Below the pieces are notes generated by a model that did no database searches, was not told where the DNA came from, and saw only the letters and a program-made list of their open reading frames with translations. DNA of 64,000 bases from the NCBI RefSeq assembly GCF_009789195.1, contig NZ_WSTC01000025.1, positions 1 through 64,000 on the forward strand. Reading direction: 5' to 3'. A program made the position numbers and the translations under genes. Shown here one piece after another: positions 1-7,564 of the stretch. The DNA comes from Paenibacillus sp. MMS18-CY102. Lineage in GTDB: Bacteria > Bacillota > Bacilli > Paenibacillales > Paenibacillaceae. Numbering within the stretch: position 1 is the stretch's first letter; each line of letters starts with the position of its first letter.

Positions 1-1
1 G

Positions 2-127
2 TTAAAAAGGTATCCTTCGCAATTATTTAGGCGACTTCTATTTGTCAAGTGTTTTATCTTGTTTTTAGCTAGAAATCTATTGAACTTTTGTCCTTACAGT
101 TGTTGGGGCGAACTGCATAAGTCATGA
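2..127 (+). pseudogene. open frame before the kinase, possibly its displaced membrane part
   Basis: A frame without stops runs from the window edge to a TGA at 125-127 that overlaps the ATG of the kinase at 124 (ATGA). It encodes a basic stretch (KRYPSQLFRRLLFVK) and then a hydrophobic one (CFILFLARNLLNF). Two readings fit: the 3' end of a separate coupled gene, or the last membrane segment of the ComP-like kinase put out of frame by an indel between about 60 and 125. Only 126 bases are visible, so neither can be decided. Confidence 0.25.
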
Positions 128-1356
128 TAATGATTGTAGTATTCTTGTATGCGAAGGAAGTGCTTGATCTTAAATTCCGTAATAAAGTCATTAAAGGCGC
201 ACATGAATTTGAACAAAGCTTGGAAAGCTTCTCACGAAGAGTTGCTAATGTAATGAAAGTTGCAGAGCTGGAGCGGTGCTTGGTTGATGAATTGACAAGA
301 TTGCTGCCTATTCATTCCGTAGGGTTTATCGAACGCAGGGTTGAGGGTAATATCATTACGTTGAAGTGGAGACAAGGCGCTGTGCCGACTGAGACTTTAT
401 TATCAGAGCTTTATAGCAGGGTATCATCACGTTCAGATATTGGCGATTCCTTGAAGATGTCCCAGGGGTATTGCTACATGATTGGACAAGGCCGAGGCAC
501 GCAGCATTTTGTCTGGATTGATGATAAAGTGAATCATATGGAGTACAATCATGACGAGAAAGTATGGCTTCGAACAATCATGACGTATGTAGGTTTTGTA
601 TATCAGAATTTGCAGCTAATCGAAGGGCTCGTCCATGATCTAAGCACGAAGCGGGGAGAGGAAGCGCCTCCGTGGGTGCTCCGCCTATTGTTCCAATTGT
701 CGGAGAAGGAGCGCCGTAAGCTGGCAAGCGATCTGCATGATTCAGCGCTTCAGGATCAATTGTTATGGTATCGCAAGCTTGAGGCGATTACGCATGATGA
801 AGAGCAGCTGCCACCGGCTACTCGCACGAACCTAGAAGATATTCGCGAAGGCTTATTGGATGTTATTCATCAAATTCGTGAAACCTGTAACGAGCTGCGT
901 CCGCCATTCTTGAAGGAAATGGGCGTAATCGAAGCGATTGAAAATTTATGTACACATACTCAGTTGCACGCAAACTATACGATAACGTTTAGCCACCAGG
1001 ATTTTCGAGTGGAGATTAGTGATGAGCATGTGCTGTCGCTCTATCGGATCACGCAAGAGCTGCTGCGCAACGGGATGAAGCATTCGAGAGCGACGCAGGT
1101 TGAGCTGATGCTGCATTATAATCAACGGCAAATTTTTTACCGTTACAAGGATAACGGAATTGGGATGGAGATGGACCGCCTTCAATCTTCGTTCAAGCAT
1201 ATGGGGCTGTCCGGAATCCGAGAGCGGGTGTCGGGCTTAGAAGGCGAGACGCATTTCCGTACGGCGCCAGGACAAGGGCTGGATATTGAAATTATTATTC
1301 CGCTTCCGGAGGAAGAAAGTGCCGAGTTCCGGGGCAGTGAGGAGGAATCGGCATGA
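124..1356 (+). CDS. ComP-like sensor histidine kinase (NarL/HisKA_3 type), N-terminally short
   Basis: Cytoplasmic portion of a NarL-family sensor kinase. A GAF-like region (about residues 45-175) precedes a HisKA_3 dimerisation helix with the phospho-accepting His205 in DLHDSALQ. The ATPase domain shows ELLRNGMKHS (N box), DNGIGM (G1) and GLSGIRERV (G2). It should autophosphorylate and pass phosphate to the ComA-like regulator whose ATG overlaps its stop (ATGA at 1353). ComP-type kinases normally carry several N-terminal membrane helices; here only MIMIVVFLY precedes the soluble part. The upstream codons in this frame are closed by a TAA at 118-120, and no convincing ribosome binding site precedes ATG 124. 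The gene is either a soluble truncated kinase, the second half of a split gene, or frameshifted just upstream. Confidence 0.85.
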   Translation: MIMIVVFLYAKEVLDLKFRNKVIKGAHEFEQSLESFSRRVANVMKVAELERCLVDELTRLLPIHSVGFIERRVEGNIITLKWRQGAVPTETLLSELYSRVSSRSDIGDSLKMSQGYCYMIGQGRGTQHFVWIDDKVNHMEYNHDEKVWLRTIMTYVGFVYQNLQLIEGLVHDLSTKRGEEAPPWVLRLLFQLSEKERRKLASDLHDSALQDQLLWYRKLEAITHDEEQLPPATRTNLEDIREGLLDVIHQIRETCNELRPPFLKEMGVIEAIENLCTHTQLHANYTITFSHQDFRVEISDEHVLSLYRITQELLRNGMKHSRATQVELMLHYNQRQIFYRYKDNGIGMEMDRLQSSFKHMGLSGIRERVSGLEGETHFRTAPGQGLDIEIIIPLPEEESAEFRGSEEESA

Positions 1357-2024
1357 TCCGTGTATTATTAGTTGATGACCATCCTTCCGTAGGGGAAGGG
1401 ACAAGGCATATGATCGAGCAAGACCCCGATATCAAAGTCACGATCGTGTTCTCAGGCATGGAAGCATTGAACAAACTTGAACAGGAATCATTCGATTTAA
1501 TGCTGTTCGATCTCAACATGCCGGTTATTAGCGGGCTTGAGCTGACGAAACGGGTGACATTGGCGAATGCGGATGCAATCGTACTGATCTATACCGGCTA
1601 CGATCTTGCCTCCCATTACAATATGTTGATGGATTCCGGTGTTTCTGGTTTTATTAGCAAAGCTGCAACACGCGAACAGCTAGTTACGGCTATTCGGTGC
1701 GCTTTGCGCGGTGAGGCTGTCGTTCCTGTGCACCTGTTGAAGCAGCTCAGGCGCAGTGAGGTGCGCTTCCAGCAAACGGACGGTAACGGCAAGACGGTCG
1801 AGGAAGTATCGATTAATGAGAAAGAGCAGTTGATCCTAAGGGAAGTCGCAAGCGGCGGCAGCAACAAGGAAATTGCGGCTAAGCTCTTTATTAGCCAACG
1901 TACGGTAGAGTACAACCTGACACGTATATTCGAGAAGCTAGGCGTCCGATCACGCTCCGAGGCTATCGTTGAAGCGAACCGATTAGGCTTAATTAACGAG
2001 CGGGATCTCACGTACAATTCCTAA
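1353..2024 (+). CDS. ComA/NarL-type response regulator
   Basis: DNA-binding response regulator of the LuxR/FixJ class. The receiver domain has the acidic pair Asp8-Asp9, the phosphoryl-accepting Asp53 in LFDLNMP and the conserved lysine in FISKAATREQ. The C-terminal LuxR-type helix-turn-helix is NKEIAAKLFISQRTVEYNLTRIFEKL. Length (223 aa) is normal for ComA. The start overlaps the kinase stop by 4 bases, so the two are translationally coupled. A strong terminator follows, separating the pair from the ABC transporter. In the ComA family the phosphorylated form activates target promoters; the targets here are not visible. Confidence 0.9.
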   Translation: MIRVLLVDDHPSVGEGTRHMIEQDPDIKVTIVFSGMEALNKLEQESFDLMLFDLNMPVISGLELTKRVTLANADAIVLIYTGYDLASHYNMLMDSGVSGFISKAATREQLVTAIRCALRGEAVVPVHLLKQLRRSEVRFQQTDGNGKTVEEVSINEKEQLILREVASGGSNKEIAAKLFISQRTVEYNLTRIFEKLGVRSRSEAIVEANRLGLINERDLTYNS

Positions 2025-2044
2025 TAATTAACAAACATTAATGC

Positions 2045-2084
2045 GCCTAACATTCGGCAGTTTGCCGGGTGTTAGGCTTTTTTT
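2045..2084 (+). terminator. intrinsic terminator after the two-component pair
   Basis: Stem GCCTAACA (2045-2052) pairs with TGTTAGGC (2070-2077). An inner CGGCA/TGCCG stem extends it, and seven T follow. Confidence 0.9.
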
Positions 2085-2235
2085 GCATCTATGCGCGGCA
2101 GTTGCGTCGACGCGCAATGTTTATGCGGGTCTATGCAAGGTTGATTTCGGTGATAAATTACTGCACTTGGTATACGATTGTTAACAGGAAGGACTGGCTC
2201 AGACCGAGGGTCCGTAAAGGATTGGAGGGATATTC

Positions 2236-2976
2236 ATTACGGGTTACGCAATCGATGCCACTGACATGATGAAATCATATGGCATGGTTCGAGCAATACG
2301 TGGCATTACGTTAAAGATTAATCGAGGCGAGATATTTGGAGTAGTTGGACCTAGAGGCTCTGGCAAATCAACGCTGCTTGAATTATTAATCGGGATAAGG
2401 GAAGCTGACGGCGGACAGTTAAATATGCTAGGTATGGATGCGGACAAGCATGCGAATGAATTGAAGGAACATATTGGCTTTCAATTGCAGCATACATCGC
2501 TTCATGAACGGATTAAGGTAAAGGAAGTCTTGAAGCTGTTTCGTTCCTATTATAAGAAGAAGCGAGACCTGAACGATATCATCTCGATGTTAGCGTTGAA
2601 GCCATACTTGAATCATTATGTCATGGATCTAACGGAAAACTGGAAAAAACGCATTGCGTTCGCACTTGCTTTGGTGAACGATCCGGAAATTATTTTTTTG
2701 GACGAGCCGTCTGCGGGACTTGAGCCGCAGGCTCAAACTGAACTGTGGGAAATATTGGGCCGTATGCGTGAGGAGGGCAAGACGATCATCGTCTCAACAC
2801 CTCACATCGAAGAAGCCCAGCAGCATTGTGATCGCGTTGCGTTGATCGTAGGAGGGGAAGTGTCTCTATGCAGCACCCCACAAGAAATCAAACGCAAACT
2901 ATTATTCGGGACCAACTCATTCGATCAGAGGAATCTACAACTGACGGCGTTAAGGTGGAGAGGGGAGACGGCCTAA
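2236..2976 (+). CDS. ABC-2 type exporter ATPase with degenerate signature motif
   Basis: ATP-binding subunit of a two-gene ABC-2 exporter. Walker A is GPRGSGKST, Walker B is IIFLDEPSAGL, the Q-loop is GFQLQH and the switch histidine is in VSTPH. The LSGGQ signature is replaced by LTENWKKR, so ATP use may be atypical. Start choice: the first ATG (2266) removes the conserved first strand (YAIDATDMMKSYG), which is encoded upstream in the same frame back to a TAA at 2215. A GGAGGG at 2224-2229 sits six bases before an ATT at 2236, and no ATG, GTG or TTG in this frame lies nearby. I therefore propose an ATT start; 2266 is the conventional alternative. The stop overlaps the permease start (TAATG). 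Confidence 0.85.
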   Translation: MTGYAIDATDMMKSYGMVRAIRGITLKINRGEIFGVVGPRGSGKSTLLELLIGIREADGGQLNMLGMDADKHANELKEHIGFQLQHTSLHERIKVKEVLKLFRSYYKKKRDLNDIISMLALKPYLNHYVMDLTENWKKRIAFALALVNDPEIIFLDEPSAGLEPQAQTELWEILGRMREEGKTIIVSTPHIEEAQQHCDRVALIVGGEVSLCSTPQEIKRKLLFGTNSFDQRNLQLTALRWRGETA

Positions 2977-3719
2977 TGCAATCGATGTTAATGCACACCA
3001 AGATGGAGCTTCGGCTGTTTTTCCGTGAAATCATTGGACTGTTCTTCGTATTTGTCATGCCAGCTGCTTGCTTTTATTTTTTCGGCAAAATGTTCGAAGT
3101 ACAGCGAACGGACATGTCCGAGTATTTCAGCCAATTTATACCGGGCATGATCGGAATCGTATTGTTCACGTCAGGCTTTTTCATTATCGGATTGCAAGCG
3201 GTCATTGACCGTGAGCGAGGCGTGTACAAACGGCTTAAGGGAACGCCGCTTCGCCCAGCTTTTGTTTTGCAAGCGATTATAACGAAGGGATTCTTCGCAG
3301 TATTCGCTGGCACACTCGAAATTATTATTATCGCGAAGCTTGCCTTCAACGCGCCACTTGTCATCAACGTTGCCCAATTTGTGATGGCGCTTGTATTATC
3401 GTCATGTGCATTCTTCGCAATCGGGTTTATCGTGGCTAGCGTTGCAAGAAGGTTCCAGAGCGGAATGGCGATTGGTTTCGTGACATTATATCCGATGATG
3501 TTCTTGTCAGGGGCGACCATACCGGTCGAATCGCTGCCGAGCAGCATGCAAACTGTAACGGCGGTTATTCCACTGAAATATGCAGTCCATCTTTTACAGA
3601 ACGGTTGGTCAGGAAAATTGTTTACGTCCTCAAGCATAGTTGATGTTATCGTTTTGTCGGTGATTGTCGGGTTAGGGATTGTAATCAGCCGCAAGTACTT
3701 CCGATGGGACATCGTATAG
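2976..3719 (+). CDS. ABC-2 type exporter permease
   Basis: Membrane subunit (247 aa) of the exporter encoded with the preceding ATPase. About six hydrophobic helices can be read. The central YKRLKGTPLRPAFVLQA and the MFLSGATIPVESLP region after it are characteristic of drug or antibiotic ABC-2 permeases. The start is ATG 2976, overlapping the ATPase stop by one base and preceded by GGTGGAGAGGGGAGA. The frame is open further upstream inside the ATPase gene but encodes nothing permease-like there. Pairing of a NarL-type two-component system with an ABC-2 exporter recalls antimicrobial-sensing modules, but the terminator between them argues against a single transcript. Substrate unknown. Confidence 0.88.
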   Translation: MQSMLMHTKMELRLFFREIIGLFFVFVMPAACFYFFGKMFEVQRTDMSEYFSQFIPGMIGIVLFTSGFFIIGLQAVIDRERGVYKRLKGTPLRPAFVLQAIITKGFFAVFAGTLEIIIIAKLAFNAPLVINVAQFVMALVLSSCAFFAIGFIVASVARRFQSGMAIGFVTLYPMMFLSGATIPVESLPSSMQTVTAVIPLKYAVHLLQNGWSGKLFTSSSIVDVIVLSVIVGLGIVISRKYFRWDIV

Positions 3720-3801
3720 ATACGGCGGGTTGACAAGAAGCAAGGTTAATGGATACGCTATAGGTAGACACAGTACTGATCGTTGCTCTATACCTAATCA
3801 G

Positions 3802-3869
3802 AAGTCGCCGCATAACAAGTTAAACGTATACTGCTCTGCAGTGTGCGTATAGCTTGGCGGCGCTTTTTT
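3802..3869 (+). terminator. terminator after the ABC exporter
   Basis: AAG-CGCCGC (one bulged T) at 3802-3811 pairs with GCGGCGCTT (3857-3865). An inner ACGTATACTG/CAGTGTGCGT stem with G-U pairs extends it, followed by a T run. Confidence 0.7.
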
Positions 3870-3949
3870 GTTTCATTGGACCTTCCAGTATTCGGGACAC
3901 TGAGACTGACGGCCTGATGTTGCTTACATAGCGGGGCGTCAACGGACAG

Positions 3950-4540
3950 GTGGCGAAGACGACAATGGGCAAGAAGAGCGCAGTAGCTTATCACGGAGAT
4001 ATGTTGTTTCAGAACGTGTCGGAATCTCGGATGACCGTAGAGGATGTTAGCGCTCGAATTGTTCATTTCGTCTCGCAGGATGTGAGGGCCCCTTACCAGT
4101 TCGTGATTGGAACAGACAGCCAAGTGTTTCGTGATTATACGAAATTCGTAACGGGTGTCATCATTCGAAGGCTGGGTAAAGGGGTATGGGCGTGTTATCG
4201 GCAGTCTGTCGTAACGCGGCCGCTGACATCCTTGCGGGAGAAGCTCTCATTGGAAACGGCGTTGTCACAGGAAACAGGCTACTTCTTCATGGAGCCCTTG
4301 TTTGCGCGAATTGAGGAGATGTTGATGCCGTATGTGTACCAAGGCGCATCGTTGGAGACGTTCATCGATATCGATGCGGGAACGGAGCCGCTCCGCAATC
4401 CAACGTCGTTGTATGTGGATGAGATGATTGGGCGTGTGAAAGCGATGGGGATGTATACGCCTCGAACGAAACCTGAATCTTATGGAGCATCTGCTTATGC
4501 CAATCGATTCACGAAACGGCCGGTTCGTCTTGTGATGTAG
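3950..4540 (+). CDS. ykuK: YkuK-family RNase H-like protein (DUF458)
   Basis: 196-residue protein of the YkuK/DUF458 family, which adopts an RNase H-like fold. Recognisable stretches are LFQNVSESRMTVEDV, the fold-initiating IGTDSQVF (Asp in the usual catalytic-strand position), FVTGVIIRRLGKGVWAC and the C-terminal DIDAGTEPLRNPT segment. The biochemical role of the family is not established; nuclease activity is an inference from fold. GTG 3950 is taken as start; ATG 3965 is possible. It converges with the exonuclease gene over a shared hairpin. Confidence 0.8.
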   Translation: MAKTTMGKKSAVAYHGDMLFQNVSESRMTVEDVSARIVHFVSQDVRAPYQFVIGTDSQVFRDYTKFVTGVIIRRLGKGVWACYRQSVVTRPLTSLREKLSLETALSQETGYFFMEPLFARIEEMLMPYVYQGASLETFIDIDAGTEPLRNPTSLYVDEMIGRVKAMGMYTPRTKPESYGASAYANRFTKRPVRLVM

Positions 4541-4554
4541 TGGGTTAAACGAGC

Positions 4555-4575
4555 GAAGCCCCTTAAAGGGGCTTC
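4555..4575. terminator. bidirectional hairpin between convergent genes
   Basis: Perfect stem GAAGCCCC/GGGGCTTC with a TTAAA loop. It touches the stop codon of the minus-strand exonuclease. No T run, so a weak terminator at best. Confidence 0.55.
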
Positions 4576-5252
4576 TACTGTGGTTTGCCGAATAACGAGG
4601 CGAGGTGGCTGAACGGGTTATGTCCGTCGTCATCATCGTCATCATCATTGCTGGAATAGACGAGCTTCGTCTCATAGAGCGGATCATCTGCTGCATTGTT
4701 ATGCTCTAGCGTAATCTGGTCAAACATGCGGATGAACAATCTGGCCGTATTTGCCGCATCATCAAGTGCACGATGTTGGGCGCCATCGAAGGTGAAACCT
4801 GCAGTTTCAAGTGCTCTAGCTAATCCGATTCGCTTGCTGGCATTATTGCCTTGCAGCTTCGTATAGTACAACTGCAGGTCGTTCATGTTGCATAACCAGT
4901 TGAGCTCGATCTTCATGTCGCGGCATTGCCGGACAAAATGCTGCTTATCGTCTGGTCCCCACGAGCACAAATAGTATGTTGTATCGCCAATCCATTGCCG
5001 GAATAACGCAATTGCATCCGGGAAAGTTGGCGCAGCGTCGACTTGTTCTTGCGTAATGCCGGTGAACTCTGTCGTGTGCGTCGTAATCACCTTGTTGCGT
5101 TCCGGCTTCACATAGGTCTGGAATCGATCGAGTTCGATCGGGCCTTGTTCACCGTCGGTCAATTTGACGGCACCGATCTCAATAATGTCGGCTGCATACT
5201 GTTGCTTGCGGAGGACGGTAAATTCTAGATCGTACACAATATAAGTGCGCAT
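4575..5252 (-). CDS. DEDDh 3'-5' exonuclease (KapD/DnaQ-like)
   Basis: 225-residue exonuclease domain protein. Exo I is YIVYDLEFTV (Asp8, Glu10). Exo II includes the TGIT region and CSWGPDDKQHF. Exo III is HRALDDAANTARL with the catalytic His and Asp, so the protein is DEDDh type. The opening resembles KapD, a sporulation-kinase inhibitor pathway protein of bacilli, more than the polymerase proofreading subunit; that placement is tentative. A C-terminal acidic run of seven Asp (SSNDDDDDDDGHN) follows the domain and is encoded by GAC/GAT repeats. Start ATG 5252 has AAGGAG upstream on the minus strand. Confidence 0.82.
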   Translation of the reverse strand: MRTYIVYDLEFTVLRKQQYAADIIEIGAVKLTDGEQGPIELDRFQTYVKPERNKVITTHTTEFTGITQEQVDAAPTFPDAIALFRQWIGDTTYYLCSWGPDDKQHFVRQCRDMKIELNWLCNMNDLQLYYTKLQGNNASKRIGLARALETAGFTFDGAQHRALDDAANTARLFIRMFDQITLEHNNAADDPLYETKLVYSSNDDDDDDDGHNPFSHLASLFGKPQ

Positions 5253-5496
5253 ACCGGTTCACTCCTTTCAATCATATGATTCTATTGTAACACGGGCAGA
5301 CGAAGGGAGGGAGATGGTAAATAACGAGTACATAGTAGCGGAGTAGATATAAAAGGGATAGGAGGACGATGACAGGTTAGATAGGAACTGGACCACAGGC
5401 GGGGTGTGAATACGCCGTCGGACGAATGCGCCTTATTCAACTCGCATGATAAGCTGAAGCCAACAAAGCAACAGCTTAACTAGGGAGGTGAACGAA

Positions 5497-6408
5497 TTGA
5501 ACAGAAGGGTGGGAATTGGGGTCGTGCTAATTATTGCTGGATTAGTTGGCATTGTGGCATCAGCGCAGCAAGGAGTGAAGGGGGGCGGATCCTTTATGTT
5601 CTGGAAAAAAGAGCGGATCGCGCAAAGCCAATCGGCTGTTGCTGAGGGGATACGGAGCATTAATGTGAGTGTAGAGAACGCAGATGTCGTTCTCGTTCGA
5701 AGCAAGAGCGACACGATCGGCATTCGGCTAACAGGCAGAGTAAGCGAGCGGATGAGTGATGAACTGTCCATCCGGTCAGTGCGGCAAGGCGATACGTTAG
5801 AGATCGGGATCGATCGTCCTGAAGGTTGGTTGAGCTGGCTGAATTGGAATAACCTTGAGCTGGCCGTTGAATTGCCAGAGGCGGATTGGAACTTGGTGCG
5901 CATGCATACGGGAAGCGGAGATATAACTGCAAAAGATATTGCGGCCAACGGCATCGATTTGGATACAGGCAGCGGCGACTTGGACATTACGAATATGAAG
6001 ACGAAGCAAGCGATTGAGCTGCATACCGGCTCTGGCAATATTACGGCGAACCAATTGACGGCAGAGCGCGGATTGTTCCGCTCCGGCAGCGGCAATATTA
6101 AGGTCATCGATAGCAAGGCGGCATTTCAGATGGAGACGGGATCAGGGAATATTCGATTGGACCAGTATGCGATTGAACGGGATACGGACCTGAAGACGGG
6201 AAGCGGAGATATCAAAATCAAGCTAGGAGCGGCGCCGAAGTCGCTAGCTGTGGATTTTGACGCAGGGTCTGGGGATGGCCGCATTCGCTGGGACGGCTTC
6301 AGCTATGCTATCGGAGATGATAATCGATCACGCATTCTCGGGTCTTTCGGCAGCGGTGATACATTGTTGAAGGTTCGCACGGGCTCCGGTGATTTTAAGT
6401 TAGAGTAG
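5497..6408 (+). CDS. DUF4097 beta-strand-repeat membrane-anchored protein
   Basis: N-terminal hydrophobic anchor (VGIGVVLIIAGLVGIVAS), then a long beta-strand repeat region with the DUF4097 hallmark GSGD/GSGN at regular intervals (HTGSGDITA, DTGSGDLDI, HTGSGNITA, RSGSGNIKV, ETGSGNIRL, KTGSGDIKI, RTGSGDFKL). The repeats suggest an extracytoplasmic right-handed beta-helix. DUF4097 proteins in bacilli often sit near envelope-stress regulators; none is adjacent here. TTG 5497 is chosen over GTG 5488 because GGGAGG (5483-5488) is eight bases upstream of it and overlaps the GTG. Function unknown. Confidence 0.85.
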   Translation: MNRRVGIGVVLIIAGLVGIVASAQQGVKGGGSFMFWKKERIAQSQSAVAEGIRSINVSVENADVVLVRSKSDTIGIRLTGRVSERMSDELSIRSVRQGDTLEIGIDRPEGWLSWLNWNNLELAVELPEADWNLVRMHTGSGDITAKDIAANGIDLDTGSGDLDITNMKTKQAIELHTGSGNITANQLTAERGLFRSGSGNIKVIDSKAAFQMETGSGNIRLDQYAIERDTDLKTGSGDIKIKLGAAPKSLAVDFDAGSGDGRIRWDGFSYAIGDDNRSRILGSFGSGDTLLKVRTGSGDFKLE

Positions 6409-6433
6409 CGTATAATAGAATAGATGAGTGGAG

Positions 6434-6467
6434 AAACCGAAGGCGAATATCGTTTTCGGTTTATTTT
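6434..6467 (+). terminator. terminator after the DUF4097 gene
   Basis: AAACCGAA (6434-6441) pairs with TTCGGTTT (6455-6462), followed by ATTTT. Confidence 0.7.
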
Positions 6468-6559
6468 AATTCCCGGGAAATAATATTATTATTTCTGTTA
6501 GTATTTTCCGATAATAGGAATTGAGGATGTACGATTGAGACGAAAAGGTGTGTTGGTTG

Positions 6560-7096
6560 ATGACAAGCAAGCGGGAAGCCACGTTGGTATCGCTAATGAA
6601 TACGCTATGGTATTTTTGGGCGTTCTATTTATTCATGTACCTTCCCGGACCAAGGTACGGCTATGGCAAGGACTTTTATGCAACTTTATTTCTAGTAGGA
6701 TTGCTTTTGTTTATTCCTTTCACATTGTTTTTGATCGTCTATTACGTTATTTTCTTTATCACGAGTACGAAGGTCAAATGGAAGCCGAGAGTGTATGCCT
6801 TGTTATTGGGAGCGTTGATTCCCCTTCTGCTAGGCAGTATCCATCGTTACTGGTGGAACGAATTCCCTCCAATGTCTGAGAAGAAGGCTGGACAATACGC
6901 AGATAAGCTGATGGGGGATAGGCTAAACCATTATGAATATGAGCGGGTAATTCGCTGGGACAAAAAAAGGCATGCAATGGTAGTGATTTATATGAGACCT
7001 GGAACTTTTAATTGTGAGACCTATTATATCCGACGGCTAAATACCATTGGCACGGGAAGTTCGTGCACGGATGTATTTGCTAGTTTGCAGGAGTAG
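6560..7096 (+). CDS. small membrane protein of unknown function
   Basis: Not recognised. About 178 aa with three predicted hydrophobic helices in the first half (TLWYFWAFYLFMYL, TLFLVGLLLFIPFTLFLIVYYVIFF, VYALLLGALIPLLLG). A soluble tail with charged residues follows (SEKKAGQYADKLMGDRLNHYEYERVIRW), then a C-terminal half with two cysteines (FNCETYY, GSSCTDVF) that could be extracytoplasmic. ATG 6560 follows AAAGG at 6544-6548; a GTG at 6548 in the same frame overlaps that site. Base composition is more AT-rich than the upstream genes. Confidence 0.65.
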   Translation: MTSKREATLVSLMNTLWYFWAFYLFMYLPGPRYGYGKDFYATLFLVGLLLFIPFTLFLIVYYVIFFITSTKVKWKPRVYALLLGALIPLLLGSIHRYWWNEFPPMSEKKAGQYADKLMGDRLNHYEYERVIRWDKKRHAMVVIYMRPGTFNCETYYIRRLNTIGTGSSCTDVFASLQE

Positions 7097-7493
7097 AAGC
7101 GGTGCTAATTTGTATTCACGGGCATAAGTGGTAGACTGGGTACAGGTATTACGAATGAATGGGTTGTATGTACAAACCGGTGGCACTCGTTGAAATTTAG
7201 TTTATGTAACAAAAAGCAAAAAGCCGGAAAACCTCTACCGTACAAGTGAGGGACTAAAAAGTAGGCTAAGGGTGGCATTGGTGCTACCCTTATTTTTATT
7301 ATTGGGAGAGAAGCTGCCGCACATGGGGATACTTAGAATTGCCGCGACCAAAGAAAACGAGAACCCTTAGTACAGGCGTAATGAAGCTAAATGAGCAAAA
7401 GCAGCCTATCCTCGGTTGAGGATAGGCTGCTTTTTTTCTAATCCTTTATAGCAACATTCCTGCTTCACATCATCATTCTTTCTAAAATTGGGT
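7097..7493 (+). other. intergenic stretch with two terminators
   Basis: No convincing gene. Two hairpins stand in series: AAGGGTGGCA/GTGCTACCCTT (7268-7291) followed by TATTTTTATT, and a perfect 13-bp stem at 7401-7430 followed by seven T. They insulate the toxin island from upstream transcription. Confidence 0.7.
7401..7437 (+). terminator. strong intrinsic terminator at the left edge of the toxin island
   Basis: GCAGCCTATCCTC and GAGGATAGGCTGC form a perfect 13-bp stem with a GGTT loop, followed by TTTTTTT. Confidence 0.92.
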
Positions 7494-7520
7494 GAAATTT
7501 CTTAAAGTTTGATCCGATAT
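7494..7520 (+). promoter_or_regulatory. candidate sigma-D-like promoter of the VgrG operon
   Basis: GAAA (7494-7497), 15 bases, then TCCGATAT (7513-7520), close to the motility sigma factor consensus TAAA-N15-GCCGATAA. The -10 lies 44 bases before the vgrG ATG. The same arrangement (TAAA, 16 bases, TCCGATAT) is preserved at 20511-20538 in a diverged duplicate of this region. Prediction only. Confidence 0.35.
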
Positions 7521-7564
7521 ATTTGATAGCTAATTACCCCATTTTATGGATAGGAGAGAGTAAT

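Noticed and set aside
6535..6879. Alternative frame overlapping the small membrane protein
   Set aside because: It lacks a ribosome binding site and has no sensible hydrophobicity pattern, whereas the overlapping frame has clear helices.
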